DNA from: CAVQBC01 sp963710665
GTDB taxonomy: Bacteria > Actinomycetota > Thermoleophilia > Solirubrobacterales > Solirubrobacteraceae
Assembly: GCA_963710665.1 (NCBI GenBank)
Contig: CAVQBC010000007.1
Span: 124,001-188,000, forward strand
DNA: 64,000 nucleotides
Reading direction: 5' to 3'
Notes under the pieces: generated by a model
The model's input: the letters and a program-made list of their open reading frames with translations, nothing else
Databases searched by the model: none
What the model was told of the DNA's origin: nothing
Shown: piece after piece, positions 8,532 through 16,221 of the stretch
Layout: every line of letters starts with the position of its first letter
Position numbering within the stretch: the first letter of the stretch is position 1
Made by a program: the position numbers and the translations under genes

Positions 8532-8978
8532 TCAGCCGAGCCAGGTGATCCCGTGGTTGCGCGAGGCGCGCGCGTAGGCATCCGGCTCGCCCGTCGCGAG
8601 CTCGCGGAAGAAGCCCTCGAAGCCGGCGGGCGAGGTCATCGCGAGGACGCGCCCGGTCCGCGGGACCACGCGCCGCTGGGCGTGCGGGACGCCGCGCGGC
8701 GCGAACACCACCCCGCCGGGCCCGACGCGGAGCTCCTCGTCGCCGACCTGGAAGACGTGCTCGCCCTCGAGTACGTAGAAGAGCTCGTCCTCGTGCTCGT
8801 GGACGTGGAGCGGCGTGTCGACCGGGTCGCGCTCCTCGAAGACCGTGAAGGCTCCGCCGGTCGTGTCGGCGGAGGCCCTGATCACGACCTCGAAGTCGCC
8901 GATGCGCAGGCGCTCGCCGCCCTCGGCGTCCAGCCGGTAGGCAGGTGCGTCATCCGTTCTGTTGGTGTAGCTTCCCAT
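8532..8978 (-). CDS. Cupin-2 domain protein
   Basis: A 148-residue single-domain cupin. The metal-binding motif 1 is HVHEHEDELFYVLEGE and motif 2 APRGVPHAQR supplies the fourth ligand, so a metal site is probably intact. Such proteins include small dioxygenases, isomerases and sensors, and sequence alone does not decide between them. The start at ATG 8978 is 27 bp from the divergent TetR gene start, so the regulator probably represses this gene. Confidence 0.88.
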   Translation of the reverse strand: MGSYTNRTDDAPAYRLDAEGGERLRIGDFEVVIRASADTTGGAFTVFEERDPVDTPLHVHEHEDELFYVLEGEHVFQVGDEELRVGPGGVVFAPRGVPHAQRRVVPRTGRVLAMTSPAGFEGFFRELATGEPDAYARASRNHGITWLG

Positions 8979-9005
8979 ATTCGATAGAGACGACTATAAG
9001 CAGCC
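8979..9005. promoter_or_regulatory. Compact divergent promoter between the cupin and TetR genes
   Basis: The 27-bp gap (attcgatagagacgactata) is much more AT-rich than its surroundings. TATAAG at 8995-9000 serves as -10 for the TetR gene 5 bases before its ATG. TATCGA on the other strand can serve the cupin gene. The two promoters must overlap, so one bound repressor could block both. Confidence 0.5.
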
Positions 9006-9656
9006 ATGGATTCCGAGGTCAAGCGCCGCCCCTACGACGGCTCCAACCGCGCCCGCCAGGCGCGCGAGACGCGTCGCCGGATCGTCGAGGCGGCCGCGGA
9101 GCTCTTCGTGCGCGACGGCTACGCCGCCACCTCCATCGCCGCGATCGCCGCGGAGGCCGGGGTCGCGGTCCCGACCGTCTACGCGAGCCTGCGCAACAAG
9201 GCCGGCATCCTGCGCGCGGTCGTCCAGCTCACCGTGCGCGGCGACGACGAGGCGGTGCCGCTCGAGGAGCGCGCCGCCTGGCGGGAGCTCGAGGCGGAGG
9301 AGGACCCACGCCGGCGGCTCGCGCGCTTCGCGAGCCTCCACCGCGAGGTCTGCGACCGCGAGGCCGCCGTGTTCGCCCAGCTCGACGCCGCGGCGGGCGC
9401 CGATCCCGAGGCCACCGCGATGCTCGCCGAGCACGACCGGCTGCGCTACAGCACGCAGCGCCGGCTGGCCCGCGGCCTGCATCGCCGCCGGGAGCTCAAG
9501 CCCGGCATGAGCGCGCGCGAGGCCGCCGACGTCATCTGGACGCTGGCCAGCGAGCGCACCTACCTCGCGCTCGTGCGCGACCGGGGCTGGAAGCCCGGGC
9601 ACTACGAGCGCTGGGTCGCCGAGCAGCTCGTCGCCGCGCTGTTGCCGTCCGGTTGA
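9006..9656 (+). CDS. TetR/AcrR-family transcriptional regulator
   Basis: A 216-residue TetR-type regulator. The helix-turn-helix is at residues 20-65 (RRRIVEAAAELFVRDGYAAT... AIAAEAGVAVPTVYASLRNK), followed by an all-helical ligand domain. It starts at ATG 9006 only 27 bp from the divergent cupin gene, the usual arrangement of a repressor with its target. The effector is unknown. Confidence 0.93.
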   Translation: MDSEVKRRPYDGSNRARQARETRRRIVEAAAELFVRDGYAATSIAAIAAEAGVAVPTVYASLRNKAGILRAVVQLTVRGDDEAVPLEERAAWRELEAEEDPRRRLARFASLHREVCDREAAVFAQLDAAAGADPEATAMLAEHDRLRYSTQRRLARGLHRRRELKPGMSAREAADVIWTLASERTYLALVRDRGWKPGHYERWVAEQLVAALLPSG

Positions 9657-9758
9657 AGCGCCGATTGCGTTTCGCGCCCGGCGGAGGTAGCGTGGCCCTC
9701 CAAGTCGGTTTGATCTTCCAATTCACAGTGGGCCGGGCCCGCGACGAAAGGACCGCCG

Positions 9759-10606
9759 ATGAGCACCACGACCTCGAAGCCCTCCGGCACGGTCGTCACC
9801 AAGGACGGCACCCAGATCTTCTACAAGGACTGGGGGTCCGGGCAACCGGTCGTCTTCAGCCACGGCTGGCCGCTGAACGCCGACGCCTGGGACGATCAGG
9901 CGAAGTTCGTGGCCGACAACGGCTACCGCGCCGTCGCGCACGACCGCCGCGGCGACGGCCGCTCCAGCCAGCCCTGGAACGGCAACGAGCATGGACACCT
10001 ACGCCGACGACCTCGCCGAGGTGATCGAGGCGCTCGACCTGCACGACATCGTCCTCGTCGGCCACTCCACGGGCGGCGGCGAGGTCACGCGCTACATGGG
10101 CCGCCACGGCACCGGCCGTGTCGCCAAGGCCGTGCTCCTGGGCGCCATCCCGCCGCTCATGCTCAAGACCGAGGCCAACCCGGAGGGCCTCCCGATCGAG
10201 GCCTTCGACGAGATCCGCGCCGGCGTCGCCGGCGACCGCTCGCAGTTCTACAAGGACCTCAGCGCGCCGTTCTACGGCGCGAACCGCCCCGGCTCGACGG
10301 TCTCGCAGGGCGTCCGCGACGCCTTCTGGCTGGATGAGCATGCAGGTCGGCCTGAAGGGCGCGTACGACTGCATCAAGGCGTTCTCGGAGACCGACCTCA
10401 CCGAGGACTGCAAGAGGATCGACGTGCCGACGCTCATCATCCACGGCGACGACGACCAGATCGTCCCGATCGTCGCCTCGGCGATGAAGTCGTCCAAGCT
10501 CATCAAGGACGCGCAGCTGAAGGTGTATCCGGGCGCGCCGCACGGCATCTCCACGACGCACAAGGACGAGTTCAACGCGGACCTCCTCGCGTTCCTCCGC
10601 GCGTAG
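9759..10606 (+). pseudogene. Alpha/beta hydrolase (non-heme chloroperoxidase/perhydrolase type), two frameshifts
   Basis: The three reading-frame pieces align end to end to one perhydrolase-type protein of about 282 residues. Piece 1 (9759-9990) carries IFYKDWGSGQPVVFSHGWPL. Piece 2 (about 9991-10339) begins MDTYADDLAEVIEALDLHDI and holds the nucleophile elbow GHSTGGGE. Piece 3 (to 10606) has HGDDDQIVP (acid) and GAPHGIS (histidine). Each junction needs removal of one base, both in the context gagCatg (9990 and about 10339). All catalytic residues are conserved, which suggests either a very recent break or a systematic consensus error. The ATG follows a GAAAGGA ribosome-binding site. Confidence 0.82.
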
Positions 10607-10615
10607 GAGCCCCCC

Positions 10616-11176
10616 GTGATCCTCTCCCGCGACGCGCGGCGGGCGATCCTGCCCGTCGCGCTCGCGGTCATCACCAACGCCGCCGGCTCCGCGCCGGACG
10701 TGAAGGCGCTCGTCTATGTCGACGGCTTCGCGCCCGACGAGGGCGAGAGCGTGCTGCAGCTCGCGGCCGCGCAGCCGGGCTCCATGCTCAACGCCGACCC
10801 CGCCACGGTGTTCAACGCCGTCCCGTACCCGGGCGCGCCCGCCGGCGACGTGGACCTCTACGTCAAGCCGGAGCTCTTCCCGGAGGCGTTCGCGAACGAC
10901 CTGCCGCCGCGCGTGGGCGCCGTGCTCGCCGCGAGCCAGCGCCCGCTCACGCTCGGCGCCGCCGCCTCGCCGTCCGGGCCGCCCGCCTGGAAGAGCCTGC
11001 CGAGCTGGTACCTCGTGGGGACGGAGGACAACGTCATCCCGCCGGCCGAGCAGCGCATCATGGCCGCGCGCGCCGGCGCCCACACGGTCGAGGTGGCCGC
11101 CTCGCACCTGTCGATGCTCTCGCGACCACGGGAGGTGACCAGGCTGATCGTCGACGCCGCCCGCAGCGCCGGCTGA
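10616..11176 (+). pseudogene. C-terminal remnant of an EstC-like alpha/beta hydrolase
   Basis: The 186-residue frame matches only the back half of EstC-type hydrolases: VITNAAGSAPDVKALVYVDG, the acid loop GTEDNVIPP and the histidine loop ASHLSML. The usual first 100 or so residues, including the oxyanion HG motif and the nucleophile GHSYGG, are missing. They are replaced by a short unrelated leader (ILSRDARRAILPVALA). Without the nucleophile it should be inactive. It starts 9 bp after another broken hydrolase, so the pair marks a deletion or recombination scar. Confidence 0.72.
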
Positions 11177-11178
11177 GC

Positions 11179-11958
11179 TCACAGCGTCTTGATCAGCCCG
11201 CCGTCGATGACGTAGTTGGACCCGTTGACGTTCGCGGTGCGCGGAGAGGCCAGCATCACCACGAGCGTGGCCACCTCCCGCGGCGTCGTGAAGCGGCCGG
11301 TCGGGATGGCGGCGATCGCCTGCTCGCGGACGCTGTCGGCGGCGACGCCGGTCGCGCGGCCCACGGTCGCCGCCACGCCGTCCCCGCCCAGCCACAGGTC
11401 GGTCTCGACCTGCCCGGGGGAGACGCTGGCGATCCTGATCCCCTGCGGCCCGAGCTCCTGCGACAGCGCCTTGGCGACGTTCAGCAGCGCCGCCTTCGCG
11501 GCTCCGTAGTCGATGACGGCGCCGTCCGGCTGGAAGAAGGCGTTGACCGACACGACGTTGACGATCGTGCCCCCGTCCTGCTCGACCATCGACGCGACGG
11601 CCGCGCGCGTCGCGCGCAGGGCCGAGAAGAAGTTGAGCTCGAGGGACGCCTGGAAGTCGGCGTCGGTCGTGCGGAGGAACCCGTCCAGGCGCAGGTGCAC
11701 GCCGCCGACGTTGTTGACGAGCACGTCGACCCTCCCGTGGCGCTCGACGGCGTGACCGACGAGCCGCGCGGGACCGTCGGGGTCCACGAGGTCGACCGCG
11801 AAGGGCGTGACGCGATCGATGTCCGCGAGGGCGTCGACGTTGCGCGCCCCGGCCACGACGTTCGCGCCCTCCGCGGCGAGCTCGCGGACCACCGCCAGGC
11901 CGATCCCCTTGCTCGCGCCGGTGACGACGGCGCTCTTGCCCGCGAGCTCGAGATCCAT
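11179..11958 (-). CDS. SDR-family NAD(P)-dependent oxidoreductase
   Basis: Classical short-chain dehydrogenase of 259 residues. It has TGASKGIG (cofactor), NNVGG (in place of NNAG), a catalytic serine in NVVSVNAF and the YGAAK active-site motif. Substrate unknown. ATG 11958 has TAGCGT 6 bases upstream on its strand, a leaderless-type start. It converges on the broken hydrolase with 2 bp between the ends. Confidence 0.92.
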   Translation of the reverse strand: MDLELAGKSAVVTGASKGIGLAVVRELAAEGANVVAGARNVDALADIDRVTPFAVDLVDPDGPARLVGHAVERHGRVDVLVNNVGGVHLRLDGFLRTTDADFQASLELNFFSALRATRAAVASMVEQDGGTIVNVVSVNAFFQPDGAVIDYGAAKAALLNVAKALSQELGPQGIRIASVSPGQVETDLWLGGDGVAATVGRATGVAADSVREQAIAAIPTGRFTTPREVATLVVMLASPRTANVNGSNYVIDGGLIKTL

Positions 11959-11964
11959 GGCGCG

Positions 11965-11970
11965 ACGCTA
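11965..11970 (-). promoter_or_regulatory. -10 box of a leaderless promoter for the SDR gene
   Basis: TAGCGT on the minus strand, 6 bases before ATG 11958. Confidence 0.4.
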
Positions 11971-12054
11971 CGGGGTGCACGGCAGGTCTGCAACGCCGCG
12001 CACCGTCCTGGGTAGGGGTCGCATGGCGACCCCCGGCCAGGACGGCGGTGCGGG

Positions 12055-12420
12055 TCAGACACGGCTGAGCCACTCGAGCGGGAACGGCGGCCGGGCGAGC
12101 GGCCGCACCGCCAGGCGCATGAGCATCAGCGGGTTGTCGTCCCCGGCCACGCGGTTCGCCTTGAGCGTGTGACAGCCGCGGCAGCGGTGCACGAGCGTCC
12201 ACTCGCCGTCGTCGCGGCCGGCGATCGCGACGGCCTCCATGGCGGCGCCGCACTCGGCGGCGCGGTCGCCCGGCACGACGTCGACGTGACGGCTCCACAG
12301 GCAGTTCGGGCAGTGGTTGCGGTGGGCGGTGCCCGGCGCGTCCATCGGGACGTCGAGCCCGCAATTGCGGCATCGGAAGGTGCTCGGACCGCGAGCACCG
12401 GTGCGCTGAGCGCGCGACAA
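12055..12420 (-). CDS. RNHCP zinc-ribbon protein
   Basis: A 121-residue RNHCP-domain protein with its name-giving motif (GTAHRNHCPNCLWSRHVD). Cysteine pairs (CRNCG, CPNC, CRGC) are consistent with one or two structural zinc sites. Function unknown. The start is a TTG at 12420, supported by a strong GGAGG ribosome-binding site 6 bases upstream; no ATG or GTG sits as well. The 126 bp between it and the next gene upstream hold nothing recognisable. Confidence 0.85.
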   Translation of the reverse strand: MSRAQRTGARGPSTFRCRNCGLDVPMDAPGTAHRNHCPNCLWSRHVDVVPGDRAAECGAAMEAVAIAGRDDGEWTLVHRCRGCHTLKANRVAGDDNPLMLMRLAVRPLARPPFPLEWLSRV

Positions 12421-12546
12421 CTGGAACCTCCAGGATGGGTGTGCGGAAACGGACGGCGGCGTCGCGCGAGGCCCGGACCTCAGGTCCGGCGGCGCGACGT
12501 GGCGTGTTCCGCGGCGGCAATCACAGGCTTACACCCGCGGGCGATT

Positions 12547-13614
12547 CTACGCGATCCCGAGCCGCTCCGCGAGCCGTTCGACGAGCGCCCACTCCTCGTC
12601 GCGGACCTCGACGCCGTGCGCGCGGGCCCGGCGCTCGGCGGCCGCGGCGGCGGCCCCGTGGAGGCGGACGCCGTCGAAGCCCTCCGCCGGCCGGTCGCGG
12701 GTCAGCGTGTCGATCATGCGGTCGGCGGCCGCCGCGAACGCGGCGGGGTCCTGGAAGTGCTCGATCGCGATCGCGGCGAACGTCTGGCCGTAGTGGGCCG
12801 GGCGCTCCTCGGTGGTCGCGGGCCGCTCGTCCTCCCACGTGCGCTCGCCGCTCAGCAGCCCGGAGAGCAGCTCGACGAGCAGCAGCCACCCGAACCCCTT
12901 CGGCCCGGCGGGCAGCAGCGCGCCCGCCATCCGCGACTCGCGGTCCATCACGTCGAGGATCACGGCGGCCGGGTCGTCGGTGTAGCGCCCGTCCGCGCCG
13001 ACGACGCCGCGGCCCGTGAGCGTCTCCCCGTCGCGGGCCGCGCGCACGACCGCCCCCATCGAGTAGGCGCTCGTCGCCATGTCGATCACGATCGGGTCGC
13101 GCTCACCGGCCGGCACCGCGAGCGCGAGCGGGTTGGTGCAGAAGCGGGCGTCGCGGCCGCCCCAGGGCGCCACGAGGATCGGTCCCGTGCTCATCGAGAG
13201 GCCGATGAGGCCGGCGTCGAGTGCCTGCAGCGCGTAGGTCGAGGCCATCGCGTAGTCGCTGGACCCGCGCACCGAGACGAAGCCGATGCCGGCGTCGCGC
13301 GCCTTCGCGATCGCCAAGGCCATCGCGCGCGTGCCGACGACCTGCCCGACCCCGCGCCGGCCGTCCACGAGCGCCGTCGCGGCCGTCTCGCGCACGATCC
13401 GCAGCGGCCGCCCGAAGGCCATCTCGCCCGTCGTGATCAGCTCGTCGATGTAGGCGAGCAGCGCGACGCCCTGGGTGGTGTGGCCGCGCAGGTCGGCGCG
13501 CAGCAGGCCCGCCGCGAAGATCGCCGCCTCCTCGTCGTCCGCGCCGTGATGGCGGGCGAAGCGCACGTACAGCGCCTCGAGCGTTGCGGCCGGGACGAGC
13601 ATTGATACGGTCAT
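12547..13614 (-). CDS. Ldh-family (malate/L-lactate/ureidoglycolate) dehydrogenase
   Basis: NAD(P)-dependent oxidoreductase of the LDH2/MDH2 superfamily, which includes ureidoglycolate dehydrogenase AllD, sulfolactate and delta-1-piperideine-2-carboxylate reductases. About 355 residues, with family motifs LLRADLRGHTTQGVALL (catalytic His), SSDYAMASTYALQALD, WGGRDARFCTNPLALAVP and MATSAYSMGAV. Start is ATG 13614 (MTVSMLVPA) or ATG 13602; TATGAC 7 bases before the latter suits a leaderless start. It is divergent from the racemase-type gene at 13618 with only 3 bp between the starts, sharing one control region. With the allantoate-amidohydrolase-like gene nearby, an AllD-like role on a ureido or hydroxy acid is plausible but not shown. 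Confidence 0.88.
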   Translation of the reverse strand: MTVSMLVPAATLEALYVRFARHHGADDEEAAIFAAGLLRADLRGHTTQGVALLAYIDELITTGEMAFGRPLRIVRETAATALVDGRRGVGQVVGTRAMALAIAKARDAGIGFVSVRGSSDYAMASTYALQALDAGLIGLSMSTGPILVAPWGGRDARFCTNPLALAVPAGERDPIVIDMATSAYSMGAVVRAARDGETLTGRGVVGADGRYTDDPAAVILDVMDRESRMAGALLPAGPKGFGWLLLVELLSGLLSGERTWEDERPATTEERPAHYGQTFAAIAIEHFQDPAAFAAAADRMIDTLTRDRPAEGFDGVRLHGAAAAAAERRARAHGVEVRDEEWALVERLAERLGIA

Positions 13615-13622
13615 ATCATGAT
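13603..13622. promoter_or_regulatory. Candidate operator at the divergent Ldh/racemase start
   Basis: TGATACGGTCATATCATGAT covers both start codons. It contains the dyad TGATA-N6-TATCA and the perfect 8-bp palindrome ATCATGAT. CGGTCATAT followed by an ATnATnAT palindrome recurs at the start of the FadR-type regulator gene (18260-18274), so both may be sites for that regulator. Confidence 0.4.
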
Positions 13623-14400
13623 TCGCGACCAGCGGCCGGAACGGCTGTCCTGGAACGACGCGGTCCGCCTCGGCTTCATCGAGCTGAGCACCTCGCTGAC
13701 GATGAGCGCGGAGATCCCCGCGGTCCTGCCCGACGGCGTCGAGCCGCTGCTGACGCGGCTCCGCCTCCCCGGCGGCGAGGTGTCCGCCGCGGCGCTCGAC
13801 GAGATGGTCGCCTCCGACCGCCTGGAGGAGGCGAGCCGCGAGCTCGCCGACGGCGGCGCGAGCGTCGTCGCGTTCGGCTGCACCACCGGCAGCCTCATCC
13901 ACGGCGCCGGCTTCGACCGCGAGCTCGCCGGGCGCATGGAGCGGGCGACGGGGGTGCGGGCGACCACGACCTCGACCGCGCTGCTCGCCGCGCTGACCGC
14001 GGCCGGCGCCCGCACGGTCGCGCTGGCGACGCCCTACGTCGACGAGCTCAACGAGCTGGAGGTCCGCTTCCTCGAGGCGGGCGGCTTCGCGGTCACGGCG
14101 GTGCGCGGCCTCGGCATCCGCTCCGATCCGGAGATCGGGCGCGTGCCCTACGCCCGCACGCGGGAGCTGGCCCTGGAGGCGGCCGCCGCGGACCCGGAGG
14201 CCGACGTCCTCTTCGTCAGCTGCACCAACCTGCCGACGTTCGCGCTGCTCGACGAGCTCGAGCGGGAGCTCGGCAAGCCGGTGCTCTCGAGCGTCGCGGT
14301 GACGGTCTGGCACGCGCTCGTGCTCGCGGGCGTCCGCCCGTCGGCCGAGGGCGCCGGGTCGCTGCTGGCCGGCCGCGCGGCCCGCGACCGCGTCGCCTGA
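13618..14400 (+). CDS. Asp/Glu racemase superfamily enzyme (maleate isomerase/arylmalonate decarboxylase type)
   Basis: Cofactor-independent enzyme of 260 residues with two opposed cysteines: one in FGCTTGSLIHG, the other in VSCTNLPTFAL. That pattern belongs to maleate cis-trans isomerases, arylmalonate decarboxylases and hydantoin/Asp/Glu racemases; the GCTTGS and SCTNLP forms are closest to the maleate isomerase/AMDase branch. The reaction could be isomerisation, racemisation or decarboxylation of a dicarboxylate or cyclic ureide. It starts at ATG 13618, 3 bp from the divergent dehydrogenase gene, and is followed after 4 bp by an SDR gene. It leads the plus-strand arm of the island. Confidence 0.88.
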   Translation: MIRDQRPERLSWNDAVRLGFIELSTSLTMSAEIPAVLPDGVEPLLTRLRLPGGEVSAAALDEMVASDRLEEASRELADGGASVVAFGCTTGSLIHGAGFDRELAGRMERATGVRATTTSTALLAALTAAGARTVALATPYVDELNELEVRFLEAGGFAVTAVRGLGIRSDPEIGRVPYARTRELALEAAAADPEADVLFVSCTNLPTFALLDELERELGKPVLSSVAVTVWHALVLAGVRPSAEGAGSLLAGRAARDRVA

Positions 14401-14404
14401 CCCC

Positions 14405-15166
14405 GTGACCGACTCCGCGCGGCTCGACGGGCAGGTGGCGATCGTGACCGGGGCCGCGCAGGGGATCGGCCGCGGCATCGCCCGCGTGCTCGCGCAGGCG
14501 GGGGCGGCGATCGTCGTCGGCGACGTCCAGGACGCGACCGCGACCGTCGACGAGATCCACGGCCTCGGGGGCCGCGCGGCGAGCCTCACCACCGACGTCG
14601 CCGCGCCCGGGCAGGCGGCCGCCCTCGTCGAGCACGCCCGCGGGGCGTTCGGCCGCGTCGACCTCCTCGTCAACAACGCGGGGATCGACGCGCCGCCGGG
14701 CGTCGCATGGGAGCTCACCGACGAGGAGTGGCGCCGCACGCTCGCGGTCAACCTCGACGGGGTCTTCTTCATGTCCCGCGCGGCCGTGCGGCACATGCTC
14801 GCCGCGGGCGGCGGCGCGATCGTCAACATCGGCTCGCACGCCGCCTGGACCGGCTTCACCGACGTCTCGCCCGCCTACGGCGCGAGCAAGGCCGGCGTCC
14901 TCGGCCTGACGACGTCCTTCGCCGCGCAGCTCGCCGGCCGCGGCGTGCGCGTCAACGCGATCGCCCCGGCGCTCGTGGCCTCGCGCGACTTCGGCTGGTC
15001 GCCCGAGCACGAGGCGCGGCGCCTGGCCGAGTATCCGCTCGGCGCGGGGCGTCCCGAGGACATCGGCGAAGCGGTCCGGTACCTGGCGAGCCCGGCCGCG
15101 CGCTGGGTCACCGGAACCGTCCTGTACCTGCACGGGGGCCACCGGCGCAGCGGCCCCTGGGTCTGA
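14405..15166 (+). CDS. SDR-family oxidoreductase of the catabolic island
   Basis: Classical short-chain dehydrogenase, 253 residues from GTG 14405. Visible are TGAAQGIGRGIARVL (cofactor), NNAGIDAPPG, the catalytic Ser in NIGSHAAW, and YGASKAGV. The start lies 4 bp after the racemase-type gene and 26 bp before the ureohydrolase, so it is in an operon with both. It probably oxidises a hydroxy acid intermediate of the same pathway; the substrate is unknown. Confidence 0.92.
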   Translation: MTDSARLDGQVAIVTGAAQGIGRGIARVLAQAGAAIVVGDVQDATATVDEIHGLGGRAASLTTDVAAPGQAAALVEHARGAFGRVDLLVNNAGIDAPPGVAWELTDEEWRRTLAVNLDGVFFMSRAAVRHMLAAGGGAIVNIGSHAAWTGFTDVSPAYGASKAGVLGLTTSFAAQLAGRGVRVNAIAPALVASRDFGWSPEHEARRLAEYPLGAGRPEDIGEAVRYLASPAARWVTGTVLYLHGGHRRSGPWV

Positions 15167-15192
15167 GCCACCGACGAACGAGAGGAGCCCCC

Positions 15193-16221
15193 ATGCCCGC
15201 ACCGCTACCCGAGACGATCCAGGCGCGCCTGCTGCCGCCGACCCCGATGGCGCCGGCCGTGCGCGACGAGTACGAGCGCCCGGTCGCGGACCTCATCCGG
15301 CCCGCCGCCGAGGTCGAGGGCGACCCGCTCGCGTCGATCCTCGGGATCCCCTTCGACACGTCGATCATGGGGCGCCGCGGGGCGAAGTCCGGGCCCACCA
15401 CGGTGCGCGAGGGCCTCAACGCCTGCCTCTGCTACGAGCCCGGCATCGACGTCGACCTGTCCGAGGCGCCGCGCGTCGCGGACTTCGGCGACGTCGACGT
15501 CCTGCAGACGGACGTCGACGAGACCTGGAGCCGGGTCACCGACGTGGTGGAGGCGATCGTCCGGCTCGGGCACCCGCTCGTGACCATCGGGGGCGACCAC
15601 GGGCTCGCGTTCCCGGTGATCCGCGGCGTGGCGCAGGCGACGACCGGCCCGATCGGCGTCATCTCGGTCGACGCGCACCTCGACGTGCGCGTCTCCCACC
15701 ACGGCGAGAAGTCCTCCGGCGTGCCGTTCCGCTACATGCTCGAGGAGCTCGGCGACCGCATCTCCGGCCGCAACTTCGCCCAGTTCGGCATCGCCGGGTG
15801 GCTCAACACCAGGAGCTACCGCGAGTACCTGCGCGAGCACGACGTCCGCGTGATCACCGCCCGCGAGCTTTACAAGGGCGACTTCGACGCGCTCGTGGCC
15901 GAGGCGATCGAGCGGGCCGCGGACGGCACGGAGGCCATCTACATGACCTTCGACATCGACGCGATCGAGGGCGCCACCGTCGGCGGCACCAACGTCCCGG
16001 CGATCGCCGGCCTGAGCCCGTACCAGGCGCTCGAGGTGGTGTGGGCGTTCGGCCGCCACCCCAAGGCGGTCGGCTTCGACGTGATGGAGGTCTCGACGCC
16101 GTGGGACCCCTCGGGCCTGTCGGAGCGGATGGCCGCCTCGCTGATCCTGAACTTCATCGCCGGCCGCTACGTGACCAGCGCGCCGGGCGCCGCGTCGGCG
16201 GCGGGTGGCGCGCGGCGCTGA
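15193..16221 (+). CDS. Ureohydrolase, second copy, in the catabolic island
   Basis: Dinuclear-metal ureohydrolase of 342 residues. ATG 15193 has AGAGGAG 5 bases upstream. Metal ligands are H136 in IGGDHGLAF, D160/H162/D164 in VDAHLDVR and D254/D256 in FDIDAIEGA. The specificity segment HGEKSSGVPFRYM again follows the HutG-like SSGxPFR pattern, so a guanidino- or formimino-acid is a better guess than agmatine. The usual DPxxAPG after the last metal motif is replaced by EGATVGGTNVPA. The stop overlaps the next start (TGATG at 16219-16223), coupling it to the amidohydrolase. The two enzymes could act in sequence on C-N bonds of one compound. Confidence 0.9.
   Translation: MPAPLPETIQARLLPPTPMAPAVRDEYERPVADLIRPAAEVEGDPLASILGIPFDTSIMGRRGAKSGPTTVREGLNACLCYEPGIDVDLSEAPRVADFGDVDVLQTDVDETWSRVTDVVEAIVRLGHPLVTIGGDHGLAFPVIRGVAQATTGPIGVISVDAHLDVRVSHHGEKSSGVPFRYMLEELGDRISGRNFAQFGIAGWLNTRSYREYLREHDVRVITARELYKGDFDALVAEAIERAADGTEAIYMTFDIDAIEGATVGGTNVPAIAGLSPYQALEVVWAFGRHPKAVGFDVMEVSTPWDPSGLSERMAASLILNFIAGRYVTSAPGAASAAGGARR

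Noticed and set aside
13615..14859. Extension of the Ldh-type dehydrogenase frame upstream.
   Set aside because: It runs antisense through the racemase and SDR genes; family homology starts at 13614 or 13602.
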